Shown: positions 16,940 to 25,260 of the stretch, piece after piece
Layout: each line of letters starts with the position of its first letter
Numbering within the stretch: the first letter of the stretch is position 1
Assembly (NCBI GenBank): GCA_910579505.1
Contig: CAJTTZ010000008.1
Location: 62,001-126,000 of the forward strand
DNA: 64,000 nt
Direction: 5' to 3'
From: an uncultured Lachnospiraceae bacterium
GTDB taxonomy: Bacteria; Bacillota; Clostridia; Lachnospirales; Lachnospiraceae
Made by a program: the position numbers and the translations under genes
Notes under the pieces: model-generated
Told to the model about the DNA's origin: nothing
The model's input: the letters and a program-made list of their open reading frames with translations, nothing else
The model's database searches: none

Positions 16940-17557
16940 TTATGTTATGTCAAGCAAAAGAGCTCTGCTAATCGCTTCGGAATGAAAGCCTTTTCTGTAT
17001 AGGTAAGCGTAAATTCTCTGTTTTTCCTGTATGTCCGCTATTTTGGCGTCGTACTTTTTCTTTTCCAGCAGGCTTTTTATCATAGCCATTTCATCCTGCT
17101 TTGTCCCCTCTTCTTCCAGCTTTTCAAAGACGGCGTTTATCGTATCTTTAGAAACCCCTTTTCTGAGAAGGTCCTGCTCAATCCGCGTCCGGCTCTTTCT
17201 CTCCAAATTATAGACAATGAAATCTTTGGCGTAGCGCAGATCGTCCACATACCCGTAGGATTCCACATAGGCGACCGCCTCCTCAATACAGTCCTCGGGG
17301 TACTCCCCGTCCCGCAGTTTCTCCCGCAGTCCGGCCGATGTATATTCCCTTTTCTGCAAAAGATTCATGGCCCGCTTCTTCGCACGCAGCGGCAGAATCT
17401 CTTCCCGGATTTTTCGCAGGCTCTCCTCTGTGATCTCTTCCCCTTCCCGGATTTCCAGACGGTTCAATTCACCTCTGTAAAGCGCAAAAGCCGGGCGCTC
17501 CTCTATGTATACCTTATAACGGCCTCTCCCCATATCCGTAAGCTGTGTTACTATCAT
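16940..17557 (-). CDS. recX: Regulatory protein RecX
   Basis: Modulator of RecA filament activity. It has 205 residues with the three-helix repeats typical of RecX; visible are LLQKREYTSAGLREKLRDG and YGYVDDLRYAKDFI followed by SRTRIEQDLLRKGVSKD. It lies 61 nt downstream of recA on the same strand, the usual arrangement, and is expected to be induced together with it by DNA damage. Confidence 0.92.
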   Translation of the reverse strand: MIVTQLTDMGRGRYKVYIEERPAFALYRGELNRLEIREGEEITEESLRKIREEILPLRAKKRAMNLLQKREYTSAGLREKLRDGEYPEDCIEEAVAYVESYGYVDDLRYAKDFIVYNLERKSRTRIEQDLLRKGVSKDTINAVFEKLEEEGTKQDEMAMIKSLLEKKKYDAKIADIQEKQRIYAYLYRKGFHSEAISRALLLDIT

Positions 17558-17618
17558 CGCAATTTCCCCTGCGGCACGGGCGCTGATCCTGTCTCCGTTC
17601 CCGCCGGGTCATCTCCTT

Positions 17619-18710
17619 TTACTTTTCTGTCTCCTTAGCCCCTTTAGAGGCTTTTGCCGGTTTCGGCGCCGTTTCAGAAGCCGTTCCGGCTGCAGGGGTC
17701 TCCTCGGCAGGGTCTGTCTCCATATTGAAAAGTTCTCTGACTTTCCGCTCCACCTCCGCACAGATTTGAGGATTGTCCTTCAGATACTGCTTCGCATTCT
17801 CCCTGCCCTGTCCGATCTTGTTCCCGTCATAGGCATACCATGCGCCGCTCTTATTGATTATATTATTCTCTGCCGCCAGATCCAGAATGTCGCCCTGCGT
17901 GGAAATCCCCGCGCCGAACATAATGTCAAATTCCGCCTCCTTGAACGGCGGCGCCACCTTATTCTTAACGACTTTGACCCGGGTTCTGTTTCCAATCACC
18001 TCGCCGCCCTGCTTAAGCGCCTCGATCCTTCTGACATCAAGCCTGACGGAGGAGTAGAATTTGAGGGCGCGGCCGCCCGTAGTTGTCTCCGGGTTTCCGA
18101 ACATAACGCCCACCTTCTCGCGAAGCTGGTTGATAAAAATAACCGTACAGTTGGACTTGCTGATCACCGCCGTCAGTTTTCTGAGCGCCTGCGACATCAG
18201 TCTGGCCTGCAGTCCCACATGACTGTCACCCATGTCACCGTCAATCTCCGCCTTCGGCACAAGGGCCGCCACCGAGTCCACTACGATAATATCCACAGCG
18301 CCTGAGCGGACCATCGTCTCCGTAATCTCCAGCGCCTGTTCCCCACAATCCGGCTGGGAAATATAAAGGTTATCAATATCCACACCGATATTTTTCGCAT
18401 AAACAGGATCCAGAGCGTGCTCTGCGTCGATAAACCCTGCAATGCCGCCCCTCTTCTGCACCTCCGCAATCATGTGCAGGGTAACCGTGGTTTTACCACT
18501 GGATTCGGGGCCGTAAATCTCAATCACCCTCCCCTTCGGGATACCGCCGAGTCCCAATGCAATATCCAGACTCAGGGACCCCGTGGGTATCGTCTCCACA
18601 TTCATCTGCACGGAAGGATCGCCCAGCTTCATAACGGCTCCCTTTCCGAACTGTCTCTCTATCTGCCCTAAGGCCGCATCCAACGCTTTTAACTTTTCAT
18701 CTCTTTCCAT
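17619..18710 (-). CDS. recA: Recombinase RecA
   Basis: ATP-dependent strand-exchange protein and co-protease of the SOS response. About 363 residues from the ATG at 18710, which has GGAGGG 4 nt upstream. Walker A GPESSGKTT, the L1/L2 region with MFGNPETTTGGRALKFYSS, and the signature LIFINQLREK-type strand (TVIFINQLREKVGVMFG) are visible. The C-terminal tail is rich in Ala, Pro and Lys. The upstream region carries two LexA-type boxes within the promoter. Confidence 0.98.
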   Translation of the reverse strand: MERDEKLKALDAALGQIERQFGKGAVMKLGDPSVQMNVETIPTGSLSLDIALGLGGIPKGRVIEIYGPESSGKTTVTLHMIAEVQKRGGIAGFIDAEHALDPVYAKNIGVDIDNLYISQPDCGEQALEITETMVRSGAVDIIVVDSVAALVPKAEIDGDMGDSHVGLQARLMSQALRKLTAVISKSNCTVIFINQLREKVGVMFGNPETTTGGRALKFYSSVRLDVRRIEALKQGGEVIGNRTRVKVVKNKVAPPFKEAEFDIMFGAGISTQGDILDLAAENNIINKSGAWYAYDGNKIGQGRENAKQYLKDNPQICAEVERKVRELFNMETDPAEETPAAGTASETAPKPAKASKGAKETEK

Positions 18711-18752
18711 GTTTCCCTCCATGCCAGGGCGGTTTCCCCGTCCTTGTTTGCA

Positions 18753-18800
18753 GAACATTTGTTCTTATCATAGAATAAAACAAATGTTCGTTTTTGTCAA
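18753..18800 (-). promoter_or_regulatory. SOS-regulated recA promoter with two LexA boxes
   Basis: On the minus strand TTGACA (18795-18800), a 17-nt spacer and TATTCT (18772-18777). One LexA-type box, CGAACATTTGTTTT, lies in the spacer with one perfect half-site. A second, GAACAAATGTTC (18753-18764), has both half-sites perfect and covers the start region. Both match the Gram-positive pattern GAAC-N4-GTTC. Repression by LexA released upon DNA damage follows from family knowledge. Confidence 0.88.
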
Positions 18801-19065
18801 CTTCAAATTTGATAAAACAATCTTACCACTTTTTATGTCCCATAAACGACACTCTGCCCTCCTTTCCCCTTTCAAATTTGAAAACAATGGAATTCGTGGC
18901 GAAATGCCGGACATGCATGTGCATAACAGATTCCACTTTCTCAGATAAATCCAGTCTACCAGAGAAACCGTGAACCCGCAAGCGTTTCTTTATAAATATC
19001 CGGCATCTGCATATATGCCGTTAAGGCACTTGCGTCTTTTCAGTCGATGCATCCTCCCATAACAT
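18801..19065. other. Intergenic stretch upstream of recA, no gene seen
   Basis: About 265 nt without a credible coding region. It holds one perfect 14-bp palindrome, TTTCAAATTTGAAA at 18870-18883, and a related imperfect copy (TTCAAATTTGAT) near 18802-18813, which could be binding sites for an unknown regulator. The ORFs that cross it lack ribosome sites and recognisable sequence. Confidence 0.5.
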
Positions 19066-19102
19066 CAAAAACCCCCGAAACCTTAACCGTGTCTCAGGGG
19101 TC
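19066..19102 (-). terminator. Terminator after the YgjV-GNAT gene and deo cluster
   Basis: In minus-strand RNA CCCCUGAGAC pairs with GUUUCGGGGG, ten base pairs if two G-U pairs are allowed, followed by UUUUU. On the plus strand the same positions are mismatches, which fixes the orientation. It lies 26 nt after the stop codon of the gene at 19128. Confidence 0.8.
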
Positions 19103-19127
19103 TTTCCATATTTTTCCGCTTTTTCTG

Positions 19128-19736
19128 TCAGATCGTCCGTTCGTAAACGCCGTTCTCTTTCACAAAACCAACCTTTTTTAAGTAATCCTCATGCCCGCCC
19201 GGCGCGTCGGGGAAAGTAAGCTTCGCAATTCCCTGCCCGCCAAGCACGCCGTACAGATACCGTCCCACCGAGCAGTCACGGTACTGCGGCGTAGTGTAGT
19301 CCAGTGCGATTTCCAGACCGCCGTCCGCTTTCCTTTTTCCAAGCAGTACGCCTGCGGGAACCGTGTCGTGCACAACCATATAGGCGGCGTCCGCTTCCAG
19401 CTTTCCCGGCTTAAAATCCGGGAAAAATTTTCTGATATCTTCCTCATAATACTTAAAGAAATATTGCAGTCCCGCCGCTTCCGGCTCCTCCGTTATCACC
19501 TCGTATCTCTTCGGGGATTTTAATAGCTTATACAGGTTGTACATGTTAATTCCAACCAGACAGAGGTTCATAAGCGCTGTGGGATAAGATCCGATAATGG
19601 TCGCATACACAGTAAAAATGATCGCGCCTATGGAATTTACAATCCTGAGCCTGATTACCGAAGTCATAAGGAAGGATACCAGCACGAGCAGAGAAGAAAA
19701 ATAGCCGATCAGCTCCACAATCATATGTGTATCCAT
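19128..19736 (-). CDS. YgjV-like membrane domain fused to a GNAT-like domain
   Basis: A 202-residue protein. The N-terminal 75 residues hold three hydrophobic helices (IGYFSSLLVLVSFLM, GAIIFTVYATIIGSYP, LMNLCLVGINMYNLY) similar to the YgjV inner-membrane family. The rest (about 85-202) looks like a small acetyltransferase fold: VPAGVLLGKRK, EIALDYTTPQYRDCSVGRYLY and LKKVGFVKENGVYER match GNAT strands and helices. It starts 5 nt after deoC, so it belongs to the nucleoside transcript, and is followed by a terminator. Its function and substrate are unknown; the domain assignment is by eye. Confidence 0.65.
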   Translation of the reverse strand: MDTHMIVELIGYFSSLLVLVSFLMTSVIRLRIVNSIGAIIFTVYATIIGSYPTALMNLCLVGINMYNLYKLLKSPKRYEVITEEPEAAGLQYFFKYYEEDIRKFFPDFKPGKLEADAAYMVVHDTVPAGVLLGKRKADGGLEIALDYTTPQYRDCSVGRYLYGVLGGQGIAKLTFPDAPGGHEDYLKKVGFVKENGVYERTI

Positions 19737-19741
19737 TTCCG

Positions 19742-20383
19742 TTATACTCCTTTCGCCAGACGGCTTGTCCCCAGCCTGTCCGCGCCGAGCCTGATAAACT
19801 CCTCCGCGTCGTCAAAGGATGCGATACCGCCCGCCGCCTTGATCTTCACCTGTTCCCCCACATGCTCTTTCATGAGGGCAACATCCGCAAAAGTTGCGCC
19901 GCCCGTGGAAAAGCCGGTGGATGTCTTTATGTATTCCGCGCCAGCCTTTGTGACGATCTCACACATCTTCTTCTTTTCCTCTTCCGTCAGAAGACATGTT
20001 TCAATAATCACTTTTAAGATCCTGCCGTCACATGCCTCATGCACCTTGCGGATCTCCTCTTCCACCTCGTCATAGAGACCGTCCTTCAAAAGCCCGATGT
20101 TGATTACCATGTCGATCTCGGCCGCGCCGTTATCAACGGCGTCCTTCGTCTCGAATACTTTAACAGCCGTTGTGCTGTAACCGTTTGGGAAACCAATCAC
20201 GGTACAGATGGGCAGCTTCCCCTGCACATAGTCCGCTGCCCGCTTTACATAGGAAGCCGGGATGCATGCGGACGCCGTCCCATACTGCATGCCAGCGTCC
20301 AGGATTGCCCTGATTTCCTCCCATGTGGCCGTCTGCGCCAGCAGGGTGTGATCTACCTTCTTTAAAATTTCTTTCTTGTCCAT
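19742..20383 (-). CDS. deoC: Deoxyribose-phosphate aldolase DeoC
   Basis: Cleaves 2-deoxyribose 5-phosphate to glyceraldehyde 3-phosphate and acetaldehyde, the last step of deoxynucleoside breakdown. It has 213 residues. The N-terminal KKVDHTLLAQTATWEEI, the second-sphere lysine in LKVIIETCLLT and the Schiff-base lysine in YIKTSTGFSTGGATF are all present. It lies 43 nt after deoB and 5 nt before the YgjV-GNAT gene, within the nucleoside cluster. Confidence 0.97.
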   Translation of the reverse strand: MDKKEILKKVDHTLLAQTATWEEIRAILDAGMQYGTASACIPASYVKRAADYVQGKLPICTVIGFPNGYSTTAVKVFETKDAVDNGAAEIDMVINIGLLKDGLYDEVEEEIRKVHEACDGRILKVIIETCLLTEEEKKKMCEIVTKAGAEYIKTSTGFSTGGATFADVALMKEHVGEQVKIKAAGGIASFDDAEEFIRLGADRLGTSRLAKGV

Positions 20384-20426
20384 AACGCACCTCTTTCTAC
20401 ATATATTATGATATATTTCATTTCTC

Positions 20427-21617
20427 CTACTTCAATTCCCCAAGCACCGACTTCCCTATCGTCCCCTCCGGCATCTGAATGCCAAAATTGTCCGCGATGG
20501 TTGCGCCGATCAACGCAAAGCAGTCACCGTCAGGCAGCTTGCCCGCACCCTGCATGGACGGGGAATACGCCAGAAACGGCACCCTCTCCCTCGTGTGGTC
20601 CGTACCCGTATGGGTCGGGTCGTTCCCGTGGTCCGCCGTGAGTATCAGCAGATCATCCTCTCCAAGAAGCGGCAGAAGCTCCCCTAACTTCTCGTCGAAT
20701 TTCTCAAGCTCTTTCGCGTAGCCTGCCACATCCCTGCGGTGTCCCCACAGGGCGTCAAAGTCCACAAGGTTTACATAACACAATCCCGTAAAGTCCCTCT
20801 TAGCGATCTCGATGGTCTGTTCCATACCGTGCACGGAGCTCTTGGACTTGTTGGACTCTGTCAGCCCTTCCCCGTCAAAAATATCATATATCTTACCCAC
20901 GGAGATAACCGAGAGCCCGGCGTCCTTTAAGGCGTTAAGCGCCGTCCTGCCAAACGGTTTTAGCGCGTAGTCATGGCGGTTGCTTGTGCGTTTAAACTCG
21001 CCGCGCTTCTTTCCCACATAAGGTCTTGCGATGACCCTGCCAACCTTCCACTCGTCCCGCATGGTGAGTTCCCTCGCGATCTCGCAGCAGCGGTAGAGCT
21101 CCTCAAGCCCGAAAGTCTCCTCGTTGCCGCAGATCTGCAGCACGGAGTCCGCCGATGTATACACGATCATATGCCCTGTGGCAATCTCCTCCTCCGCAAG
21201 CTCCTCCAGAATCTCCGTTCCGCTGGCGCTCTTGTTGCCGATGATGGTACGCCCGGTTCTTTTGGACAGTTCGTCGATCAGCTCCTTTGGAAAGCCCGTC
21301 TCCGTAAATGTCTGGAAAGGTGTGGTGACATGTAGCCCCATCATCTCCCAGTGCCCGGTCATCGTGTCCTTGCCTGCGCTCGCCTCATTCAGTTTCGCAA
21401 AGTACGCAAGCGGCTTCTCTACAGGCTCCACTCCTTTGAGGGGATGGAGGTTTGCCATGCCGAGCTTTTGCAGATTGGGGATGAGGAACGGATCGGTGTT
21501 TTCCGCAATATGTCCGAGCGTGTCCGTTCCCGCATCGCCGTATGCCGAAGCGTCCGGCAGGGCTCCCACGCCGAGCGAATCAATCACGATTGTAAATATT
21601 CTCTTATATTTGCTCAT
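20427..21617 (-). CDS. deoB: Phosphopentomutase DeoB
   Basis: Interconverts (deoxy)ribose 1-phosphate and 5-phosphate, linking phosphorolysis by DeoD with DeoC. It has 396 residues of the alkaline-phosphatase superfamily. Metal-ligand motifs include the N-terminal IDSLGVGALPDA, the active-site region GKDTMTGHWEM with the phosphorylated threonine, and the C-terminal LTADHGNDPTHTGTDHTRE. It has GAGG before the ATG and lies between the transporter genes and deoC. Confidence 0.97.
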   Translation of the reverse strand: MSKYKRIFTIVIDSLGVGALPDASAYGDAGTDTLGHIAENTDPFLIPNLQKLGMANLHPLKGVEPVEKPLAYFAKLNEASAGKDTMTGHWEMMGLHVTTPFQTFTETGFPKELIDELSKRTGRTIIGNKSASGTEILEELAEEEIATGHMIVYTSADSVLQICGNEETFGLEELYRCCEIARELTMRDEWKVGRVIARPYVGKKRGEFKRTSNRHDYALKPFGRTALNALKDAGLSVISVGKIYDIFDGEGLTESNKSKSSVHGMEQTIEIAKRDFTGLCYVNLVDFDALWGHRRDVAGYAKELEKFDEKLGELLPLLGEDDLLILTADHGNDPTHTGTDHTRERVPFLAYSPSMQGAGKLPDGDCFALIGATIADNFGIQMPEGTIGKSVLGELK

Positions 21618-21689
21618 TTTCTACCTCTTTCCTTTCCGCGGGATATTTTTACAAGATCCCGCGGAAACAACAGTCATATGACACCATAC

Positions 21690-22610
21690 TTACCTTCTTC
21701 CCTTCACATAGGGCACGCCGTCCGCCTTGGGGGCAACGGACTTGCCGATGAAGAGAATCAGAATCACAATGGTCAGCACGTAAGGCAGCATCGCCAGAAT
21801 TTCCGTAGGCACCGCAACTGCCCCGCCGCCAAGCACCACAGTCAGCGCCTGGGAAAATCCGAAAATCAGACATGCCCTGTAGGCGCCCAGCGGCTTCCAC
21901 TTACCGAAAATTACGGCAGCCAGCGCAATAAATCCCTGCCCCGCGATAGACGTCTGGGTAAACTGCGCCACAATGCCAAGCGTTACGGTGGCGCCGCCGA
22001 TTCCGGCCAGGATACCTGACAGAATCACACAGACATAACGGGTTTTGTACACGTTGATACCGAGCGTATCCGCCGCCGCCGGATTTTCACCTACCGCCAG
22101 AATCCGCATCCCCCATTTGGTACGGTAAAGCACAAACCACATAGCCGCCGCAAACACCAGCGCCACAATCACCATGATGTCCACGTTCAGGTTTGCCCAT
22201 ATCCCCTCCACACCGCTTCCGAATATCTTTGGCAGCTTATTCGCCACCGGGTAAGACATGGTAGCGCCGTCAAAGGCAAGCCGGCAGAAGAATACGGCAA
22301 GCGCCGGGCCGAGCAGGTTGATCGCGACACCGCTTATGGTCTGGTCCGCCTGACAGGTGATTGACGCCACCGCGTGAAGCAGCGCGAGTATACCGCCGGC
22401 TAAAGCCGCGCACAGCACGCCGATCCACGGACTGCCGCTGTAGTATCCGGCCGCCGCCCCGGCAAACGCGCCGAAAGTCATCATGCCCTCGATGCCGATG
22501 TTGACGACGCCGGAACGCTCCGACAGGACGCCGCCCAGCGCACCGAACACCATCGGCGTCGAATACAGCAGCGTGACACCAAGTAACAACGTAATTGTAT
22601 TCAACATCAT
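21690..22610 (-). CDS. nupQ: Nucleoside ABC transporter permease (NupQ/BmpC type)
   Basis: Membrane permease of 306 residues with 8-9 hydrophobic segments of the branched-chain-amino-acid-type permease family. The N-terminal GVLSERSGVVNIGIEGMM is a signature of this basic-membrane-protein-linked subgroup, and the coupling helix region ENPAAADTLGINVYKTRY interacts with the ATPase. The first bases overlap the end of nupP by 4 nt. With BMP, the ATPase and the other permease it forms a complete importer. A nucleoside substrate is inferred from the adjacent deo genes. Confidence 0.9.
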   Translation of the reverse strand: MMLNTITLLLGVTLLYSTPMVFGALGGVLSERSGVVNIGIEGMMTFGAFAGAAAGYYSGSPWIGVLCAALAGGILALLHAVASITCQADQTISGVAINLLGPALAVFFCRLAFDGATMSYPVANKLPKIFGSGVEGIWANLNVDIMVIVALVFAAAMWFVLYRTKWGMRILAVGENPAAADTLGINVYKTRYVCVILSGILAGIGGATVTLGIVAQFTQTSIAGQGFIALAAVIFGKWKPLGAYRACLIFGFSQALTVVLGGGAVAVPTEILAMLPYVLTIVILILFIGKSVAPKADGVPYVKGRR

Positions 22611-23722
22611 TTTACACCTCTTTTCCCCATTTTTTCAACAAGTACAGGCACCATATCTTTGAGCGCGATCAAAAATACAATCGTGCCGATCAGAATACTG
22701 ATAATCTCCGACGGCGCGCCTACCACGTACTGGATAGACTGTCCGCCGTACAAAAGGCCGCCGAACAAAAGCCCTGCGAAAATACATCCAATCGGAGAGC
22801 CGCCCGCGATGAACGCCACGGAAAGTCCGTTTAAGCCGTTGGACTCGAATGCGGAGAGCTGTGAAATCCCATGGGGATTGTTGCCCGCTATGGCGATGGC
22901 CGCTGCGATTCCGGACAGTGCGCCCGCAATCAGCATGGTCTGCACCATATTTTTCCCTACGTTGATACCCGCAAACTCCGCCGCGTCCCTGTTGCTGCCA
23001 ACAGCCCTGAGCTCATACCCCTTCGTTGTCCTATAGAGCAGGAAAGAAACCGCAAAAGTAAGCGCTATGGCGATCAGGAAACCCGCGTTTGCATCCGTCC
23101 GCAGGATATCGCCGATCATGGGATGCTCCTGTACAAACTCCGCCGCCGCTTCCGTGGTCTTCCATTTCGTGAAAAAGGAGATAAATCCCGATTCGTTGAT
23201 CGCGTAGGTGCCGTCAGAATCCGGTTTATGAAACCGTTCGATGTTGCACACAAAGTTGGAAAAATAGAGCGCCATCCAGTTTAACATGATTCCGACAATG
23301 ACTTCGTTGATATTGTACTTTGCCTTCAGCCACCCGGCGATCCCGCCGTAGAGCGCGCCTGCCGCCACACCGGCGGCAAGCACCAGCGGCACCTCGATGA
23401 AAGCCGGAAAATCACAGACAATGCCAACCACATTGGCCGCCACCGCGCCCACGATAAACTGTCCCTCCGCGCCGATGTTAAAGAGTCCCATCTTATAGGC
23501 AAAAGCCACGCTGACGCCCGTCAGTATGATCGGCGTGCTCTTGATAATCACGTTGGAGATATATTTCGGTCTCCCGAATATGCCGCCAAGCAGCGCTCCA
23601 AACGCCTCAAAAGGATTGTAACCCGAAGCCGCCAGGATAACCGTCGCCACAAGAAATCCACAGAATATGGCAATCAGGGTAGCGGTAATCGGTTTCTTAA
23701 AAATCTTAACTGTCTTTTCCAT
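22607..23722 (-). CDS. nupP: Nucleoside ABC transporter permease (NupP/BmpB type)
   Basis: Membrane permease of 371 residues with about 9-10 hydrophobic segments. Characteristic segments are KMGLFNIGAEGQFIVGA, MLNWMALYFSNFV and the coupling region VGSNRDAAEFAGINVGKN. An insert between segments (about residues 160-210) is rich in charged residues and probably faces outward. It overlaps the ATPase gene by 17 nt and the second permease by 4 nt, so the three are tightly coupled. Confidence 0.9.
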   Translation of the reverse strand: MEKTVKIFKKPITATLIAIFCGFLVATVILAASGYNPFEAFGALLGGIFGRPKYISNVIIKSTPIILTGVSVAFAYKMGLFNIGAEGQFIVGAVAANVVGIVCDFPAFIEVPLVLAAGVAAGALYGGIAGWLKAKYNINEVIVGIMLNWMALYFSNFVCNIERFHKPDSDGTYAINESGFISFFTKWKTTEAAAEFVQEHPMIGDILRTDANAGFLIAIALTFAVSFLLYRTTKGYELRAVGSNRDAAEFAGINVGKNMVQTMLIAGALSGIAAAIAIAGNNPHGISQLSAFESNGLNGLSVAFIAGGSPIGCIFAGLLFGGLLYGGQSIQYVVGAPSEIISILIGTIVFLIALKDMVPVLVEKMGKRGVK

Positions 23723-25247
23723 CTAATGTTCCTCCTGCCATAATTAATCCAATCGTCCTTTCATCCACCTCTCCCTGCCTGAAGGTACAGCGGATGGCGC
23801 CGTCGTATATCACCCCGATGGTATCGGAAACATTCATCACCTCGTCTAACTCCAGAGAGATGAGAAGCACGGCTTTTCCCTTATCCCGCTCCCTGACAAG
23901 CATTTTGTGGACATACTCAATCGCTCCCACGTCAAGTCCCCTGGTAGGCTGCACCGCGATCAGAAGATCGGGATTGTTGGCGATCTCCCTGCCGATAATC
24001 ACCTTCTGCTGGTTACCTCCTGAAAGCCCTCTGATGACCAGCTCCTCGCAGGAATCCGGGCGCACATCGTAATCCTTCAAAAGCCCTGACGCAAAGTTGC
24101 GGATTTCTTTTCTGTTTAAAATACCTTTCCCGGAAAACGGCTCCCTCATATAAGTGTCGAGCACCGCGTTGTCCTCCACCGAAAAGTCCAGAACCAGCCC
24201 GCGCTTCTGACGGTCCTCATGGATCGTGGCAATGCCGGAATCCATGGTTTCCCGCGTCGTTTTGTTTTCAATGCTTTTTCCGTTAATACGGATGGTCCCG
24301 CTCTCCACCCTGATCAGATTGGTGATGGCTTCCACCAGCTCCTTCTGTCCGTTCCCGTCAATTCCCGCAATGCCGAAGATTTCTCCTCTCCTTACCTGCA
24401 TGGACAGATTTTTGAGCACATACACGCCCCTGTTGTCCTTCGCCGTCAGTCCGTTCACCTCGAACACCACGTCGCCTGGCTTCGCCTCCTCCTTATCCAC
24501 CACAAGCTTCACACGGTGGCCGACCATCATGTCCGCCAGTTCCTCCTGGGACACCCTGGAAACCTCCACAGTGTCTATGTACTTTCCTCTGCGGATGATG
24601 CTGCAGTAGTCCGCGGACGCCTTGATCTCTTTCAGTTTATGGGTAATGATGATAATCGTCTTTCCATCGTCCACCAGCTTGTGCATGATGTCGATCAGGT
24701 CTCCGATCTCCTGCGGGGTCAGCACCGCCGTAGGTTCATCCAGAATCAGTATGTCAACACCCCGGTATAACGCTTTAAGAATCTCTACTCTCTGCTGCAT
24801 GCCGACGGAAATATCCGAAATATATGCATCCGGGTCCACCTCGAGTCCGTACTTTTTTACGATTCCCATGACCTCTTCCCGGGCTTTTTTCAGATCCACC
24901 ACTCCCCCTGCCTTCGTTGTCTCCTGGCCGAGAATGATGTTCTGTGTCACCGTGAAATTATCTACGAGCATAAAGTGCTGGTGCACCATGCCGATCCCGT
25001 GGGCAATCGCCACATTGGGATTTTTCATCTCCACCTTTTCCCCGTACAGATAGATGTCTCCCCCGTCCGCCTGATACAGTCCGTACAAAATATTCATAAG
25101 CGTAGTCTTACCCGCGCCGTTCTCTCCAAGAACCGCATGGATAGAACCCTTTTTCACATCGAGCTGTACCCCGTCCAATGCCGTGTAGGAGCCGAATTTT
25201 ATCGTGATATCATGCATTTGCACCGCATAGTCTTTTCTTACTTCCAT
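23706..25247 (-). CDS. nupO: Nucleoside ABC transporter ATPase with two nucleotide-binding domains
   Basis: About 513 residues. The first ATPase domain has Walker A GENGAGKTT, signature ISVGMQQRVEIL and Walker B ILILDEPTAVLT. The second has a degenerate Walker A (GIDGNGQKEL), signature GLSGGNQQKV and LLIAVQPTRGLDVGAI, with Gln instead of the usual Asp/Glu pattern at the Walker B end. This asymmetry is common in sugar/nucleoside importers of this class. The start at 25247 is supported by GGAG and AGAAGGA upstream. It follows the BMP gene directly. Confidence 0.92.
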   Translation of the reverse strand: MEVRKDYAVQMHDITIKFGSYTALDGVQLDVKKGSIHAVLGENGAGKTTLMNILYGLYQADGGDIYLYGEKVEMKNPNVAIAHGIGMVHQHFMLVDNFTVTQNIILGQETTKAGGVVDLKKAREEVMGIVKKYGLEVDPDAYISDISVGMQQRVEILKALYRGVDILILDEPTAVLTPQEIGDLIDIMHKLVDDGKTIIIITHKLKEIKASADYCSIIRRGKYIDTVEVSRVSQEELADMMVGHRVKLVVDKEEAKPGDVVFEVNGLTAKDNRGVYVLKNLSMQVRRGEIFGIAGIDGNGQKELVEAITNLIRVESGTIRINGKSIENKTTRETMDSGIATIHEDRQKRGLVLDFSVEDNAVLDTYMREPFSGKGILNRKEIRNFASGLLKDYDVRPDSCEELVIRGLSGGNQQKVIIGREIANNPDLLIAVQPTRGLDVGAIEYVHKMLVRERDKGKAVLLISLELDEVMNVSDTIGVIYDGAIRCTFRQGEVDERTIGLIMAGGTLDGKDS

Positions 25248-25260
25248 ATGTCCTTCTCTC

